Source: Paenibacillus piscarius (GTDB lineage: Bacteria; Bacillota; Bacilli; Paenibacillales; Paenibacillaceae). From it: a DNA stretch of 64,000 nucleotides. Within the stretch, counting starts at the first letter, position 1. Every line of letters starts with the position of its first letter. Where the stretch lies: positions 62,001 through 126,000 of the forward strand of contig NZ_JAIEUI010000017.1 in NCBI RefSeq assembly GCF_022234545.1, read 5' to 3'. Shown here piece by piece: positions 50,336 to 58,605 of this stretch. Below the pieces are notes generated by a model. It searched no databases. It was not told the origin of the DNA and was given only the letters and a program-made list of their open reading frames with translations. The translations under genes were made by a program, and so were the position numbers.

Positions 50336-50380
50336 TATACTGGTATGGCAGTCCGGAAGTAACGACGGGAGGAGAATGAT

Positions 50381-50917
50381 ATGCAAACGCTGTATTTGGG
50401 CTGTTTGGTACTTGGGATCTTATTTGCCGTTGTCAGTGTAGTTATAGGCGACCTGATCGGGAGCGCGCTGGACGGGATCTTTCACATGCCGTCCTTCGAC
50501 TTCTTTAACCCCTCGATCGTAGCGGGAGCGGTGACGGTCTTCGGCGGAGCAGGCGTGCTGCTGAACCGCTACAGCGGGCTGGAGGATGGCATCATCCTTG
50601 CTCTGGCGCTGCTGATCTCGGCCTTCATGGGGGTGCTCATGCATCTGCTCGTGGTGAGACCGATGCGCAACAGCGAGATGTCGAACGGCTTCTCCATGAG
50701 CGAATTACCCGGGCGGATCGGTGAGGTTACCGTACCGGTTCCCGCTGCGGGCTATGGAGAGATTATGGTGAAGTTCGGCGCAGGCAACAGTCTGCATACA
50801 GCAGCCAGCTTCGAAGAGCAGGCACTGCCGGCCGGCAGCAAGGTGGTTGTCGTGGACGTCCGCGAAGGCGTGGCCCTAGTGTCAGAATTTGAAAAGAGAA
50901 GAGGAGAGGATTCATAA
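50381..50917 (+). CDS. NfeD-like membrane protein (YuaF-like)
   Basis: This 178-residue protein has membrane helices at about 5-25, 48-62 and 68-92, then a soluble OB-fold NfeD domain (about 108-172, GRIGEVTVPVPAAGYGEIMVKFG). Such short NfeD proteins are nearly always encoded beside flotillins and work with them in membrane microdomains. The stop codon overlaps the flotillin ATG (TAATG), so translation is coupled. The start follows GGGAGGAGAATGAT. It is probably induced by envelope stress through the ECF-like promoter upstream. Confidence 0.9.
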   Translation: MQTLYLGCLVLGILFAVVSVVIGDLIGSALDGIFHMPSFDFFNPSIVAGAVTVFGGAGVLLNRYSGLEDGIILALALLISAFMGVLMHLLVVRPMRNSEMSNGFSMSELPGRIGEVTVPVPAAGYGEIMVKFGAGNSLHTAASFEEQALPAGSKVVVVDVREGVALVSEFEKRRGEDS

Positions 50918-52515
50918 TGCTAGAGAATATTCCAGAAGCCGTACTTATCCCTGCCGTTGTCATCGGCGTCCTGCTTGTCCTCGGACTTGCGTTCTGGGCG
51001 CGGTACAAGACCGTCGGACCCGACGAGGGCATGATCGTAACCGGTTCCTTCCTTGGTAAGAATCATATTTCGGATGACGGCTCCGGCCGCAAAATCAAAA
51101 TCGTCCGCGGCGGCGGTGCCTTCATCCTGCCGGTCTTCCAGAAGGCGGAGTTCATGTCCCTGCTCTCCCATAAGCTGGACGTAACGACCCCTGAGGTCTA
51201 CACCGAGCAGGGGGTGCCGGTTATCGCCGACGGGGTAGCCATCATCAAGGTGGGCAGCTCCACTGAAGATGTGGCAACGGCAGCCGAGCAATTCATGGGC
51301 AAGCCGATTGACTCGCTGAAGAGTGAAGCACAGGAAGTACTGGAAGGACATTTGCGGGCGATTCTCGGGACGATGACCGTAGAAGAGGTCTACCGGAACC
51401 GCGACCGGTTCGCCCAGGAGGTTCAGGGCGTTGCCGCCCGCGACCTGAAGAAGATGGGACTGCAGATCGTCTCCTTCACCATTAAGGATGTCCGTGACAA
51501 GCACGGATACCTGGAAGCGCTCGGGAAGCCGCGGATTGCCGCAGTGAAGCGTGATGCGGAGATCGCTGAAGCGGAAGCGCTGCGCGATGCGCGGATTCAG
51601 AAGGCCAATGCTGAAGAGCAGGGGCAGAAGGCGGAGCTGCTGCGCGATACCAATATCGCCGAAGCCTCCAAGGAGAATCAGCTGAAGGTTGCAGCGTTCA
51701 AGCGTGACCAGGATACCGCCAAGGCGGAAGCTGACCAGGCGTACCACATTCAGGAAGCGCGTGCCAAGCAGACGGTGGTAGAAGAGCAGATGAAGGTCGA
51801 GCTGGTCCGCAAGGAACGCGAAATCGACATTCAGGCGAAGGAAATCCAGGTCCGCGAGAAGCAATATGACGCAGAGGTCAAGAAGAAGGCCGAAGCGGAC
51901 CGCTATGCGGTTGAGCAGGCGGCAGAGGCCGACAAGGCCAAGCGGATGCGCGAAGCTGACGCCCTGCAGTACAGCATCGAGAAGCAGGCTCAGGCAACCT
52001 CCGAGCAGAAGCGTCTGGAAGGTCAGGCCGTTGCGGATGCAGAGCTGGCCAAAGGTAAAGCGGAGGCAGAGGTTATCCGCCTGCGCGGTCTGGCCGAAGC
52101 CGAAGCCAAAGAGAAGCTGGCCCAAGCCTTCGAGAAGTTCGGCGAAGCGGCCGTACTCGATATCATTGTCAAAATGCTGCCGGATCTGGCGGGACGTATC
52201 GCCGAGCCGCTGGCTTCCATTGACAAGCTGACGGTGGTGGATACCGGTAACGGCGAAGGCGCTGCCCGGGTCAGCAATTATGTCACTCAACTGATGGCAA
52301 CCGCTCCTGAGATGCTGAAGAGCGTATCCGGAATTGATGTTGAGTCGCTGATTAAGGGACTCACCAGCAAAGGAAGTAAGCCGGAGCAGAACAATGTGAT
52401 CAGACATACGGCTGAACCGATCACCTCTGTGGTCTCCAGACCGGTCCCGGCCACCCCGGCCCCTCCAGCCCCTAAGGCGGATATAAGTGATAAGGGCGTG
52501 CACCCGGAAGAGTAA
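50917..52515 (+). CDS. floT: Flotillin family protein (FloT/YuaG-like)
   Basis: This 532-residue flotillin organises functional membrane microdomains. An N-terminal hydrophobic segment (about 5-25) is followed by the SPFH/band 7 domain (DEGMIVTGSFLGKNHISDDGSGRKIKIVRGGGAF through FTIKDVRDKHGYLEALG). A long charged coiled coil rich in Ala/Glu/Lys repeats spans about residues 205-400. The C-terminal region VLDIIVKMLPDLAGRIAEPLASIDKLTVVD is characteristic of flotillins. Length and order match Bacillus yuaF-yuaG. Its ATG overlaps the nfeD stop codon. Confidence 0.95.
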   Translation: MLENIPEAVLIPAVVIGVLLVLGLAFWARYKTVGPDEGMIVTGSFLGKNHISDDGSGRKIKIVRGGGAFILPVFQKAEFMSLLSHKLDVTTPEVYTEQGVPVIADGVAIIKVGSSTEDVATAAEQFMGKPIDSLKSEAQEVLEGHLRAILGTMTVEEVYRNRDRFAQEVQGVAARDLKKMGLQIVSFTIKDVRDKHGYLEALGKPRIAAVKRDAEIAEAEALRDARIQKANAEEQGQKAELLRDTNIAEASKENQLKVAAFKRDQDTAKAEADQAYHIQEARAKQTVVEEQMKVELVRKEREIDIQAKEIQVREKQYDAEVKKKAEADRYAVEQAAEADKAKRMREADALQYSIEKQAQATSEQKRLEGQAVADAELAKGKAEAEVIRLRGLAEAEAKEKLAQAFEKFGEAAVLDIIVKMLPDLAGRIAEPLASIDKLTVVDTGNGEGAARVSNYVTQLMATAPEMLKSVSGIDVESLIKGLTSKGSKPEQNNVIRHTAEPITSVVSRPVPATPAPPAPKADISDKGVHPEE

Positions 52516-52595
52516 GAGAATGAACATTCAGGCATGGCCGGCAGCAGCATCAAGCCTGCCATGCCTGTTTGGTACATAGAGAATGGAGGGATAGC

Positions 52596-53303
52596 GTGGA
52601 GCTTATCTTGGATAATATACGCAAGAGCTTTGACGGTAAGGAAGTGCTGAAGGGGATTGATTTTACGTTCCAGCAAGGTAAGATCTACGGCCTGCTCGGC
52701 CGCAACGGCGCAGGTAAAACCTCGCTGTTCAACTGTCTGAGCGGGGAGATTCCGATGGATAGCGGCGGTGCTTTTCTGAAGAGGAATGAGGTCAGCCTGC
52801 CGCTGCTGGAGGAACATATCGGTTATGTCTTCTCGCTGCCGATCCTGCCGGATTTCCTGACTGGCTATGAGTTCGTGAAGTTCTATATGGATATTAATAA
52901 GGACAAGATTGAGCCCGGGCGGACCATTGAGGATTACTTCGAAATCATCCGCTTCGAGGAGGAGGACCGGCACCGGCTGATCAAGGGCTACTCCCACGGG
53001 ATGAAGAACAAAATCCAGATGCTCTGCTTCATCATTACCCGCCCGCCGGTTATCCTGCTGGATGAGCCGCTGACCTCGTTCGATGTTGTGGTGGCGCTGG
53101 AGATCAAGAAGCTGCTGCGCGAGATGAAGCAGGATCATATTATTATTTTCTCCACCCATATTCTGCAGCTGGCCGCCGATCTGTGCGATGAGCTGGTTAT
53201 TCTGAACAACGGCTCGCTGCGGGAGATTCCTGCGGAGACCCTGCACAGCCCGGAATTTGAGGAGCAGATCATTGGCCTCTTGAAGGATGAGCACCATGAT
53301 TAA
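52596..53303 (+). CDS. ABC transporter ATP-binding protein
   Basis: This 235-residue ATPase drives an ABC-2-type or related transporter. Walker A is GLLGRNGAGKTS, the signature loop is YSHGMKNK in place of LSGGQ, as common in this subgroup, Walker B is PPVILLDEPLTSFD and the switch His is in IIFSTHIL. GTG at 52596 follows ATGGAGGGATAGC; the frame is open upstream from a TTG without a ribosome-binding site. The end overlaps the start of the membrane-protein gene, its presumed partner. The transported substrate is unknown. Confidence 0.92.
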   Translation: MELILDNIRKSFDGKEVLKGIDFTFQQGKIYGLLGRNGAGKTSLFNCLSGEIPMDSGGAFLKRNEVSLPLLEEHIGYVFSLPILPDFLTGYEFVKFYMDINKDKIEPGRTIEDYFEIIRFEEEDRHRLIKGYSHGMKNKIQMLCFIITRPPVILLDEPLTSFDVVVALEIKKLLREMKQDHIIIFSTHILQLAADLCDELVILNNGSLREIPAETLHSPEFEEQIIGLLKDEHHD

Positions 53304-54915
53304 GACACTGAAGGCCATACTTGAAATACGGGGGATGTCCGGTGCTAACCGGCTGATGTTCTTCATACGGAAGCTCCCGCTGATCGGCAGGCTGCTGCCG
53401 GCTTCAGTCTACTCCAGAACATCCATGAAGCGGAAGCTATCCGTAGTGGTGCATATTCTGAAGGTGCTTCTGGCATTCATAACCAAGTTCGCCTATCTGG
53501 GAATCATGATCTATCTTCCGGTGAAGCTGGCCGCGCGTGAATCAAGCTTATCACTCCCCGTCCAGTATCAGCTCTATCTGCAGATTCTGCTGTGCATCAG
53601 CTTCCTGACAAGTGCGGTGTCCAGTGCCATAATTCTGGAGCCGAAGCGGGACAAATATATATTCGTGAAGCTGATGAGACTGCCGGCAGAGCGGTATATG
53701 CGGACTACCCTGACCTTGCGCGGCATCAGCTTTCTGGTCACGTTCCTCCCTGCGATGCTGCTGTTCGGCAGCCTGCTGGGCGCTCCGCTGTGGCAGTCGG
53801 CCGTGCTTGCACTGCTGCTGACGTTCTGGCGGATCGCCTGCGAGGCGGTACATCTGCTGGTATTTGACCGGACAGGCATTGTTATTGTCAAAAAAACAAG
53901 CTGGGTCTGGATCTCCATTGGCGTAGGATATCTGCTGGCATATCTTCCGCTGCTGCCCGGCTTCGTTGTCGTGGACAGCGGGATGCTGTTCAATCTTCCT
54001 GTGCTGCTGGGTGTGCTGATTCTGGGCTCCTTAGGTTTAGTCTATATCGCACGGTATAGAGATTACCGGAAGGCTGTCGATGCCGTTACCAAAATCGATG
54101 ATCCGCTGCTCGATCTCGGACGCATGATGAAGGAGGCGCGGGTGAATGAGGTTGCTACCCGGGAGCAGAAGTATACGGTAGAGCAGCTCAGGCCCGGCCA
54201 ATTCTCCGGCAAAAGCGGGTACGCGTATCTGAATGCTATTTTCTTCGCGCGCCACCGGCGTTTTCTGATCCAGCCGATTCAGCGGCGTCTGGCGATTATC
54301 GGCGGGCTGTTCGCCGCCGGGGTGCTGACGATGCTGTTGTCCGGGGAGGCTTTTTCCATACTTGTGCAGCTACTGATCCGTATGTTACCGGCCTTCCTGT
54401 TCATTATGAATTTCACCTCCATCGGAGAAAGGGTCTGCAAGGCGATGTTCTACAACTGCGATCTCAGCCTGCTGCGCTACGGCTTCTACCGCGAACGCAA
54501 GGCCATTCTAAGCAATTTCCGTATCCGGCTGCTGCGCATCAGCCTGCTCAATCTGATTCCCGCTGCGGCCATCTGCCTGGCGGTGAATGTGCTGATCCTG
54601 CTGTCGGACGAGAGCTGGACGGCAGCGGATGCTGCCATCTTCAATGTGACCATTGTAGCGCTGTCGCTGTTCTATTCGGTGCATCACATCTTCATGTATT
54701 ATATCTTCCAGCCGTACACTACGGAGCTGAATGTAAGGAATCCGTTCTTCACCATTGTGAACAGCATTGTGCTGGGGGTGGGCATTGTGGTGATGCAGCT
54801 TCAGAGCGAGCCTGGAATATTGGCCTTGACTGTTGTAATCTTTGCTGCCGTTTATATGCTGCTTGCCCTGATTCTGGTCAGCCGCTTCTCGGTCCGCACC
54901 TTCCGGGTGAAGTGA
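53296..54915 (+). CDS. ABC transporter membrane protein
   Basis: This 539-residue integral membrane protein has roughly ten or more hydrophobic segments, including KFAYLGIMIYLPVKL, ISFLVTFLPAMLLFG and LVQLLIRMLPAFLFIMNF, grouped in two blocks separated by a soluble stretch (about residues 265-320). It overlaps the ATPase gene by eight bases and is its presumed permease. ATG at 53296 is eight bases after AAGGA; ATG at 53287 sits directly on it and is less likely. I do not recognise a named family beyond a general ABC exporter membrane subunit. The function is unknown. Confidence 0.8.
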   Translation: MIKTLKAILEIRGMSGANRLMFFIRKLPLIGRLLPASVYSRTSMKRKLSVVVHILKVLLAFITKFAYLGIMIYLPVKLAARESSLSLPVQYQLYLQILLCISFLTSAVSSAIILEPKRDKYIFVKLMRLPAERYMRTTLTLRGISFLVTFLPAMLLFGSLLGAPLWQSAVLALLLTFWRIACEAVHLLVFDRTGIVIVKKTSWVWISIGVGYLLAYLPLLPGFVVVDSGMLFNLPVLLGVLILGSLGLVYIARYRDYRKAVDAVTKIDDPLLDLGRMMKEARVNEVATREQKYTVEQLRPGQFSGKSGYAYLNAIFFARHRRFLIQPIQRRLAIIGGLFAAGVLTMLLSGEAFSILVQLLIRMLPAFLFIMNFTSIGERVCKAMFYNCDLSLLRYGFYRERKAILSNFRIRLLRISLLNLIPAAAICLAVNVLILLSDESWTAADAAIFNVTIVALSLFYSVHHIFMYYIFQPYTTELNVRNPFFTIVNSIVLGVGIVVMQLQSEPGILALTVVIFAAVYMLLALILVSRFSVRTFRVK

Positions 54916-55056
54916 TCCGGCACCTGCCTTGCCGTACACTTCTATTTTGCGGGGCCTGATGGTATGATAGTAGCTCAAGGTTAACATGAGATGCAGACCC
55001 GCGAAGCTGCAGTGACCGAATAGATGGGAGATTCAGAATGCAAAGAGGTGTGACCC

Positions 55057-55932
55057 GTGAGCAGCATAACCGTGGCTAAGGTGCTTAATAACAATGTAAT
55101 CATTGCCGAGCATCCCCAACATGACGAGGTTGTGGTGATTGGCAAGGGAATTGGCTTCAACCGCAAAATGCGGGACCGGATCAGCCTGTCCTCCGTAGAG
55201 AAGATGTTTATTCTGCGCAGCCAGGAGGAACAGGAGCAATATAAGCAGCTGGTGCCGCAGGTGGACGAGAAGCTGATTGAAGTGGTGCAGGAGATTGTGC
55301 TGCATATTATGCAGAAGAGCCATCAGACGCTGAACGAGCATATTCATATTGCGCTCACAGACCATATCTCCTTTGCGATCCGCAGAAGCGAGCAGCAGAT
55401 GGCGATTCATAATCCGTTCCTGTATGAGACCCGGGAGATTTATCCTGAGGAATACAGTCTGGCCGAGTATGCCGTGGACCGGATCAACAGGGCGATGGGG
55501 GTGACGCTGCCGCCGGATGAGGTCGGCTTCGTGGCCCTGCATATTGTCAGTGCGCTGAGCAATCAGCATATCTCCGAGGTCAAGCAGCATTCCCAGCTGA
55601 TCGGCGATCTGGTGGGGCTGGTGGAGGATAATCTGGAGTACCGCATCCCGCGTGATTCCCTGGACTATTCCAGGCTGGTCACCCATTTGCGGTTCGTTCT
55701 GGAGCGGCTCCGCCGGGGGGAGACCGTGCGTGAGACCTCTTCCCTGGATGGGCTGATGAAGCGCGAGTATCCCGAGATGTATATGCTTGCCTGGAAGCTG
55801 ACCAAGGTGATTGAGCAGCGTGTTCACATCCCGGTATACCCTGCCGAGGTGAGCTATCTGACGATTCATCTGCAGCGCCTGACCCAGAAGAAGGAAGATG
55901 AGGCAGATATGAAGCCGCAGGAAGACGTTTAG
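55057..55932 (+). CDS. glcT: BglG/GlcT-family transcription antiterminator
   Basis: This 291-residue RNA-binding antiterminator has an N-terminal CAT domain (about 1-60, ITVAKVLNNNVIIAEHPQHDEVVVIGKGIGF) followed by two PTS regulation domains (about 65-170 and 175-280). Conserved histidines are visible in ALTDHISFAIRR (PRD1) and GFVALHIVSALSNQH. When not phosphorylated by the PTS, such proteins bind an RNA hairpin (RAT) and block a terminator. A matching RAT/terminator precedes ptsG directly downstream, so the gene is named glcT. GTG at 55057 follows AAAGAGGTG. Confidence 0.93.
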   Translation: MSSITVAKVLNNNVIIAEHPQHDEVVVIGKGIGFNRKMRDRISLSSVEKMFILRSQEEQEQYKQLVPQVDEKLIEVVQEIVLHIMQKSHQTLNEHIHIALTDHISFAIRRSEQQMAIHNPFLYETREIYPEEYSLAEYAVDRINRAMGVTLPPDEVGFVALHIVSALSNQHISEVKQHSQLIGDLVGLVEDNLEYRIPRDSLDYSRLVTHLRFVLERLRRGETVRETSSLDGLMKREYPEMYMLAWKLTKVIEQRVHIPVYPAEVSYLTIHLQRLTQKKEDEADMKPQEDV

Positions 55933-55945
55933 TCGATTTTGCCGC

Positions 55946-55974
55946 TTGCAACTTCATATCATTGATGCTACAAT
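55946..55974 (+). promoter_or_regulatory. Sigma-A promoter of ptsG
   Basis: TTGCAA (55946-55951), 17-base spacer, TACAAT (55969-55974). The expected start near 55981 leaves a leader of about 190 bases. Confidence 0.75.
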
Positions 55975-56005
55975 GTTCCCTGTTAAGATATTCAACAGAA
56001 TAACA

Positions 56006-56036
56006 ACGTGTAACTGATACGATCAGGCATGAGTGA
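56006..56036 (+). promoter_or_regulatory. RAT antiterminator site of ptsG
   Basis: The region around ACTGATACGATCAGGCATGA resembles the known GlcT-binding RAT of Bacillus ptsG. Its 3' part overlaps the 5' arm of the terminator (56026-56033), so only one of the two hairpins can form. Confidence 0.8.
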
Positions 56037-56130
56037 TTTACAGTATTATGGTTGTCCTGCCCCGGCTTGGGGTACGCTAACGGTAGCGTTAGTAGGGCGA
56101 TCAGTGTACTGTATTGCTCATGCCTTTTTT
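56026..56130 (+). terminator. Conditional terminator in the ptsG leader
   Basis: GGCATGAG (56026-56033) pairs with CTCATGCC (56117-56124), helped by ACAGTA/TACTGT inside, followed by six T residues (56125-56130). It is bypassed when GlcT stabilises the RAT. Confidence 0.85.
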
Positions 56131-56172
56131 GGCTTTCTGTTACAAGAAATTCAGGGTAAGGAAGTGAATTCA

Positions 56173-58230
56173 ATGTTCAAAAAGTTATTCGGTGTCCTGC
56201 AGAGAGTCGGTAAAGCGCTCATGCTGCCGGTCGCCATTCTTCCGGCAGCGGGACTGCTGCTCGGAATCGGGAACATGCTGGTCAATCCGGACTTCCTGCA
56301 ATACGTGCCTGCCCTGGAGAACCATATCGTACAGGCAATTGCCACGGTGCTCATGAATTCCGGGCAAATCGTGTTCGACAATCTCTCCCTGCTGTTTGCA
56401 GTCGGCGTAGCCATCGGGCTGGCCGGGGGCGAGGGTGTCGCCGGACTTGCGGCTATTATCGGCTTCCTGGTCATGAACGTGACCATGGGTACGGTAGTCG
56501 GAGTTAACGATTACGTGCTCAGCTTAAAGGACTTCGCGTATGCCCGGGTCCTGGGGATTCCGACCCTGCAGACCGGGGTGTTCGGCGGTATCCTGGTAGG
56601 GATTCTGGCCGCATCCATGTACAAAAGGTTCTTCCGCATAGAACTGCCGTCTTATTTGGGCTTCTTCGCAGGGAAACGCTTCGTACCGATCATGACGGCG
56701 GTGACCTCGCTGCTGCTCGGCCTTGCGCTCACGATTGTATGGCCGCCGATCCAGCATGGGCTGAACTATGTGTCGCAGAGTATGATCAACACGAACCTGA
56801 CGCTGTCGGCCTTCATCTTCGGGGTCATTGAGCGTTCACTGATTCCGTTCGGGCTGCACCATATTTTCTATTCACCGTTCTGGTACGAATTCGGCAGCTA
56901 TATCGACAAGGCAGGCGATCTGGTCCGCGGGGACCAGCGGATCTTCATGCAGCAGCTTCGCGACGGTGTGGAGTTCACAGCGGGAACCTTTACTACCGGT
57001 AAATATCCGTTCATGATGTTTGGCCTTCCGGCTGCTGCACTGGCGATCTATCACGAGTCCAAGCCGGAGAACCGCCGGATCGTGGGAAGCTTGATGATCT
57101 CGGCCGCACTGACCTCGTTCCTGACGGGGATTACAGAGCCGCTGGAATTCTCTTTCCTGTTCGTGGCACCGCTGCTGTTCGCTGTACATGCGGTATTCGC
57201 CGGCTTGTCCTTCATGACGATGCATATCCTGAATGTCAAAATCGGCATGACCTTCTCCGGCGGCTTCATCGACTACGTGCTGTTCGGTATTATTCCGAAC
57301 CGCACCGCCTGGTGGCTGGTCATTCCGGTAGGTCTGGTGCTTGCGGTCATCTACTACTTCGGCTTCCGCTTTGTCATCCGCAAGTTCAATCTGAAGACGC
57401 CGGGCCGTGAGGATGCGTCTGAGGATGAAGAGGAAGTAAGCACAGCGAGCGTGTCCAAGACGGGCGACGATCTCCCGCGCAACATTCTGTCCGCTCTGGG
57501 CGGCACGGAGAACATCACTCATCTGGACGCCTGCATCACCCGCCTGCGCGTGGAAGTGAAGGATAAAGCGGGTGTGGACAAGAACCGGCTGAAGAAATTA
57601 GGTGCTTCTGGAGTTCTGGAAGTGGGTAACAACGTACAAGCGATCTTCGGAACCCGTTCGGACACCATCAAGTCCCAGATTCAAGATGTCATGAACGGCA
57701 AAACACCTGCCGCAGCGCCTGTGGCTCCGCAGCCGGAGCTGGAACAGGCGGCGGGCGAGCAAGGGGACGCCATTATCGCGGAGGATATCGTCTCCCCGGT
57801 GAACGGCGAGCTGCTGGATATTACGGAGGTTCCGGATGCGGTCTTCTCCCAGAAGATGACCGGTGACGGCTTCGCGTTCCTGTCCGCAGACGGCAAGATT
57901 GCTTCGCCGGTATACGGCAAGGTATTCAACGTCTTCCCGAGCAAACACGCCATCGGCATTATGTCGGACGGCGGCAAGGAGGTCCTGGTGCATATCGGGG
58001 TCAATACGGTGAAGCTGAAGGGTCAGGGCTTCACGGTGCTGGTTGAGGAAGGCGAACTGGTTGCTGCCGGACAGCCGATTATGGAGGTCGATCTGGAGTA
58101 TGTGAAGGCGAATGCGCCTTCGGTCATCTCCCCGGTCATCTTCTCTAATCTGCCGGAAGGCTCCAGCGTCACCTTGAAGAAGCCGGGCCGGGTATCGATT
58201 GGCGATAAGGACATCATCACCATTCAGTAG
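56173..58230 (+). CDS. ptsG: PTS glucose transporter subunit IICBA
   Basis: This 685-residue permease imports and phosphorylates glucose. The membrane IIC domain (about 1-400) contains GVAGLAAIIGFLVMN and the conserved GITEPLEFSFLFVAPLL. The IIB domain has the phosphorylated Cys454 in HLDACITRLRV. The IIA domain has the active His607 in VLVHIGVNTVKLKGQGF. An upstream ATG at 56029 lies within the RAT and terminator and is not the start; ATG at 56173 follows AGGTAAGGAAGTG-like sequence. Expression depends on GlcT antitermination. ptsH and ptsI follow in the same direction. Confidence 0.96.
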   Translation: MFKKLFGVLQRVGKALMLPVAILPAAGLLLGIGNMLVNPDFLQYVPALENHIVQAIATVLMNSGQIVFDNLSLLFAVGVAIGLAGGEGVAGLAAIIGFLVMNVTMGTVVGVNDYVLSLKDFAYARVLGIPTLQTGVFGGILVGILAASMYKRFFRIELPSYLGFFAGKRFVPIMTAVTSLLLGLALTIVWPPIQHGLNYVSQSMINTNLTLSAFIFGVIERSLIPFGLHHIFYSPFWYEFGSYIDKAGDLVRGDQRIFMQQLRDGVEFTAGTFTTGKYPFMMFGLPAAALAIYHESKPENRRIVGSLMISAALTSFLTGITEPLEFSFLFVAPLLFAVHAVFAGLSFMTMHILNVKIGMTFSGGFIDYVLFGIIPNRTAWWLVIPVGLVLAVIYYFGFRFVIRKFNLKTPGREDASEDEEEVSTASVSKTGDDLPRNILSALGGTENITHLDACITRLRVEVKDKAGVDKNRLKKLGASGVLEVGNNVQAIFGTRSDTIKSQIQDVMNGKTPAAAPVAPQPELEQAAGEQGDAIIAEDIVSPVNGELLDITEVPDAVFSQKMTGDGFAFLSADGKIASPVYGKVFNVFPSKHAIGIMSDGGKEVLVHIGVNTVKLKGQGFTVLVEEGELVAAGQPIMEVDLEYVKANAPSVISPVIFSNLPEGSSVTLKKPGRVSIGDKDIITIQ

Positions 58231-58246
58231 CATGTGCAATGGCGAA

Positions 58247-58274
58247 GCGCTTCCATTATAATGAAAGGAAGCGC
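58247..58274 (+). other. Intercistronic hairpin between ptsG and ptsH
   Basis: GCGCTTCC (58247-58254) pairs with GGAAGCGC (58267-58274). No T tract follows. A TATAAT sits in the loop (58257-58262). It may adjust mRNA stability, limit read-through, or mark a separate ptsH promoter; the -35 is poor. Confidence 0.5.
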
Positions 58275-58329
58275 AAGCCTTCACCATAAATAATGAATCC
58301 AAATTACAGAAAGCGAGATGGATGATATC

Positions 58330-58605
58330 ATGCAGACAACTTTCAGAATTATTGACGAAGACGGAATTCACGCACGCCCGGCAACCGCGCTGGTAAATAC
58401 AGCTACGAAATTCAAAGGCACTGAGGCTTTTGCTGAAGCCAAAGGCAAGAAGGTAACCCTGAAATCGATCCTGGGCGTGCTGTCCCTGGGCCTTGAAGCC
58501 GGAGATACGCTGACGCTGATCACAGAAGGCAGTGAAGAAGCAGAAGCACTGAGCGCATTGCAGGAAGTTATGGTCAAGGAAGGGCTGGGAGAAGTTCATG
58601 AGTAA
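58330..58605 (+). CDS. ptsH: Phosphocarrier protein HPr
   Basis: This 91-residue cytoplasmic protein carries phosphate from enzyme I to PTS permeases. The active His14 is in DGIHARPATALV. Ser46, in LKSILGVLSLGL, is the regulatory site phosphorylated by HPr kinase in Firmicutes to form the CcpA corepressor, which fits the cre sites seen in this window. The frame starts earlier at 58318, but ATG at 58330 (MQTTFRI) matches family length. It overlaps ptsI by eight bases. Confidence 0.96.
   Translation: MQTTFRIIDEDGIHARPATALVNTATKFKGTEAFAEAKGKKVTLKSILGVLSLGLEAGDTLTLITEGSEEAEALSALQEVMVKEGLGEVHE

Noticed and set aside
48962..50386. 474-codon open frame antisense to the alcohol dehydrogenase
   Set aside because: It is a shadow of a strongly recognisable gene. 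Its translation shows no family motifs and it lacks a start signal.
50920..52527. 535-codon open frame antisense to the flotillin gene
   Set aside because: It mirrors the Ala/Glu/Lys-rich coiled-coil codons of floT as Leu/Phe/Arg-rich sequence, and has no independent support.
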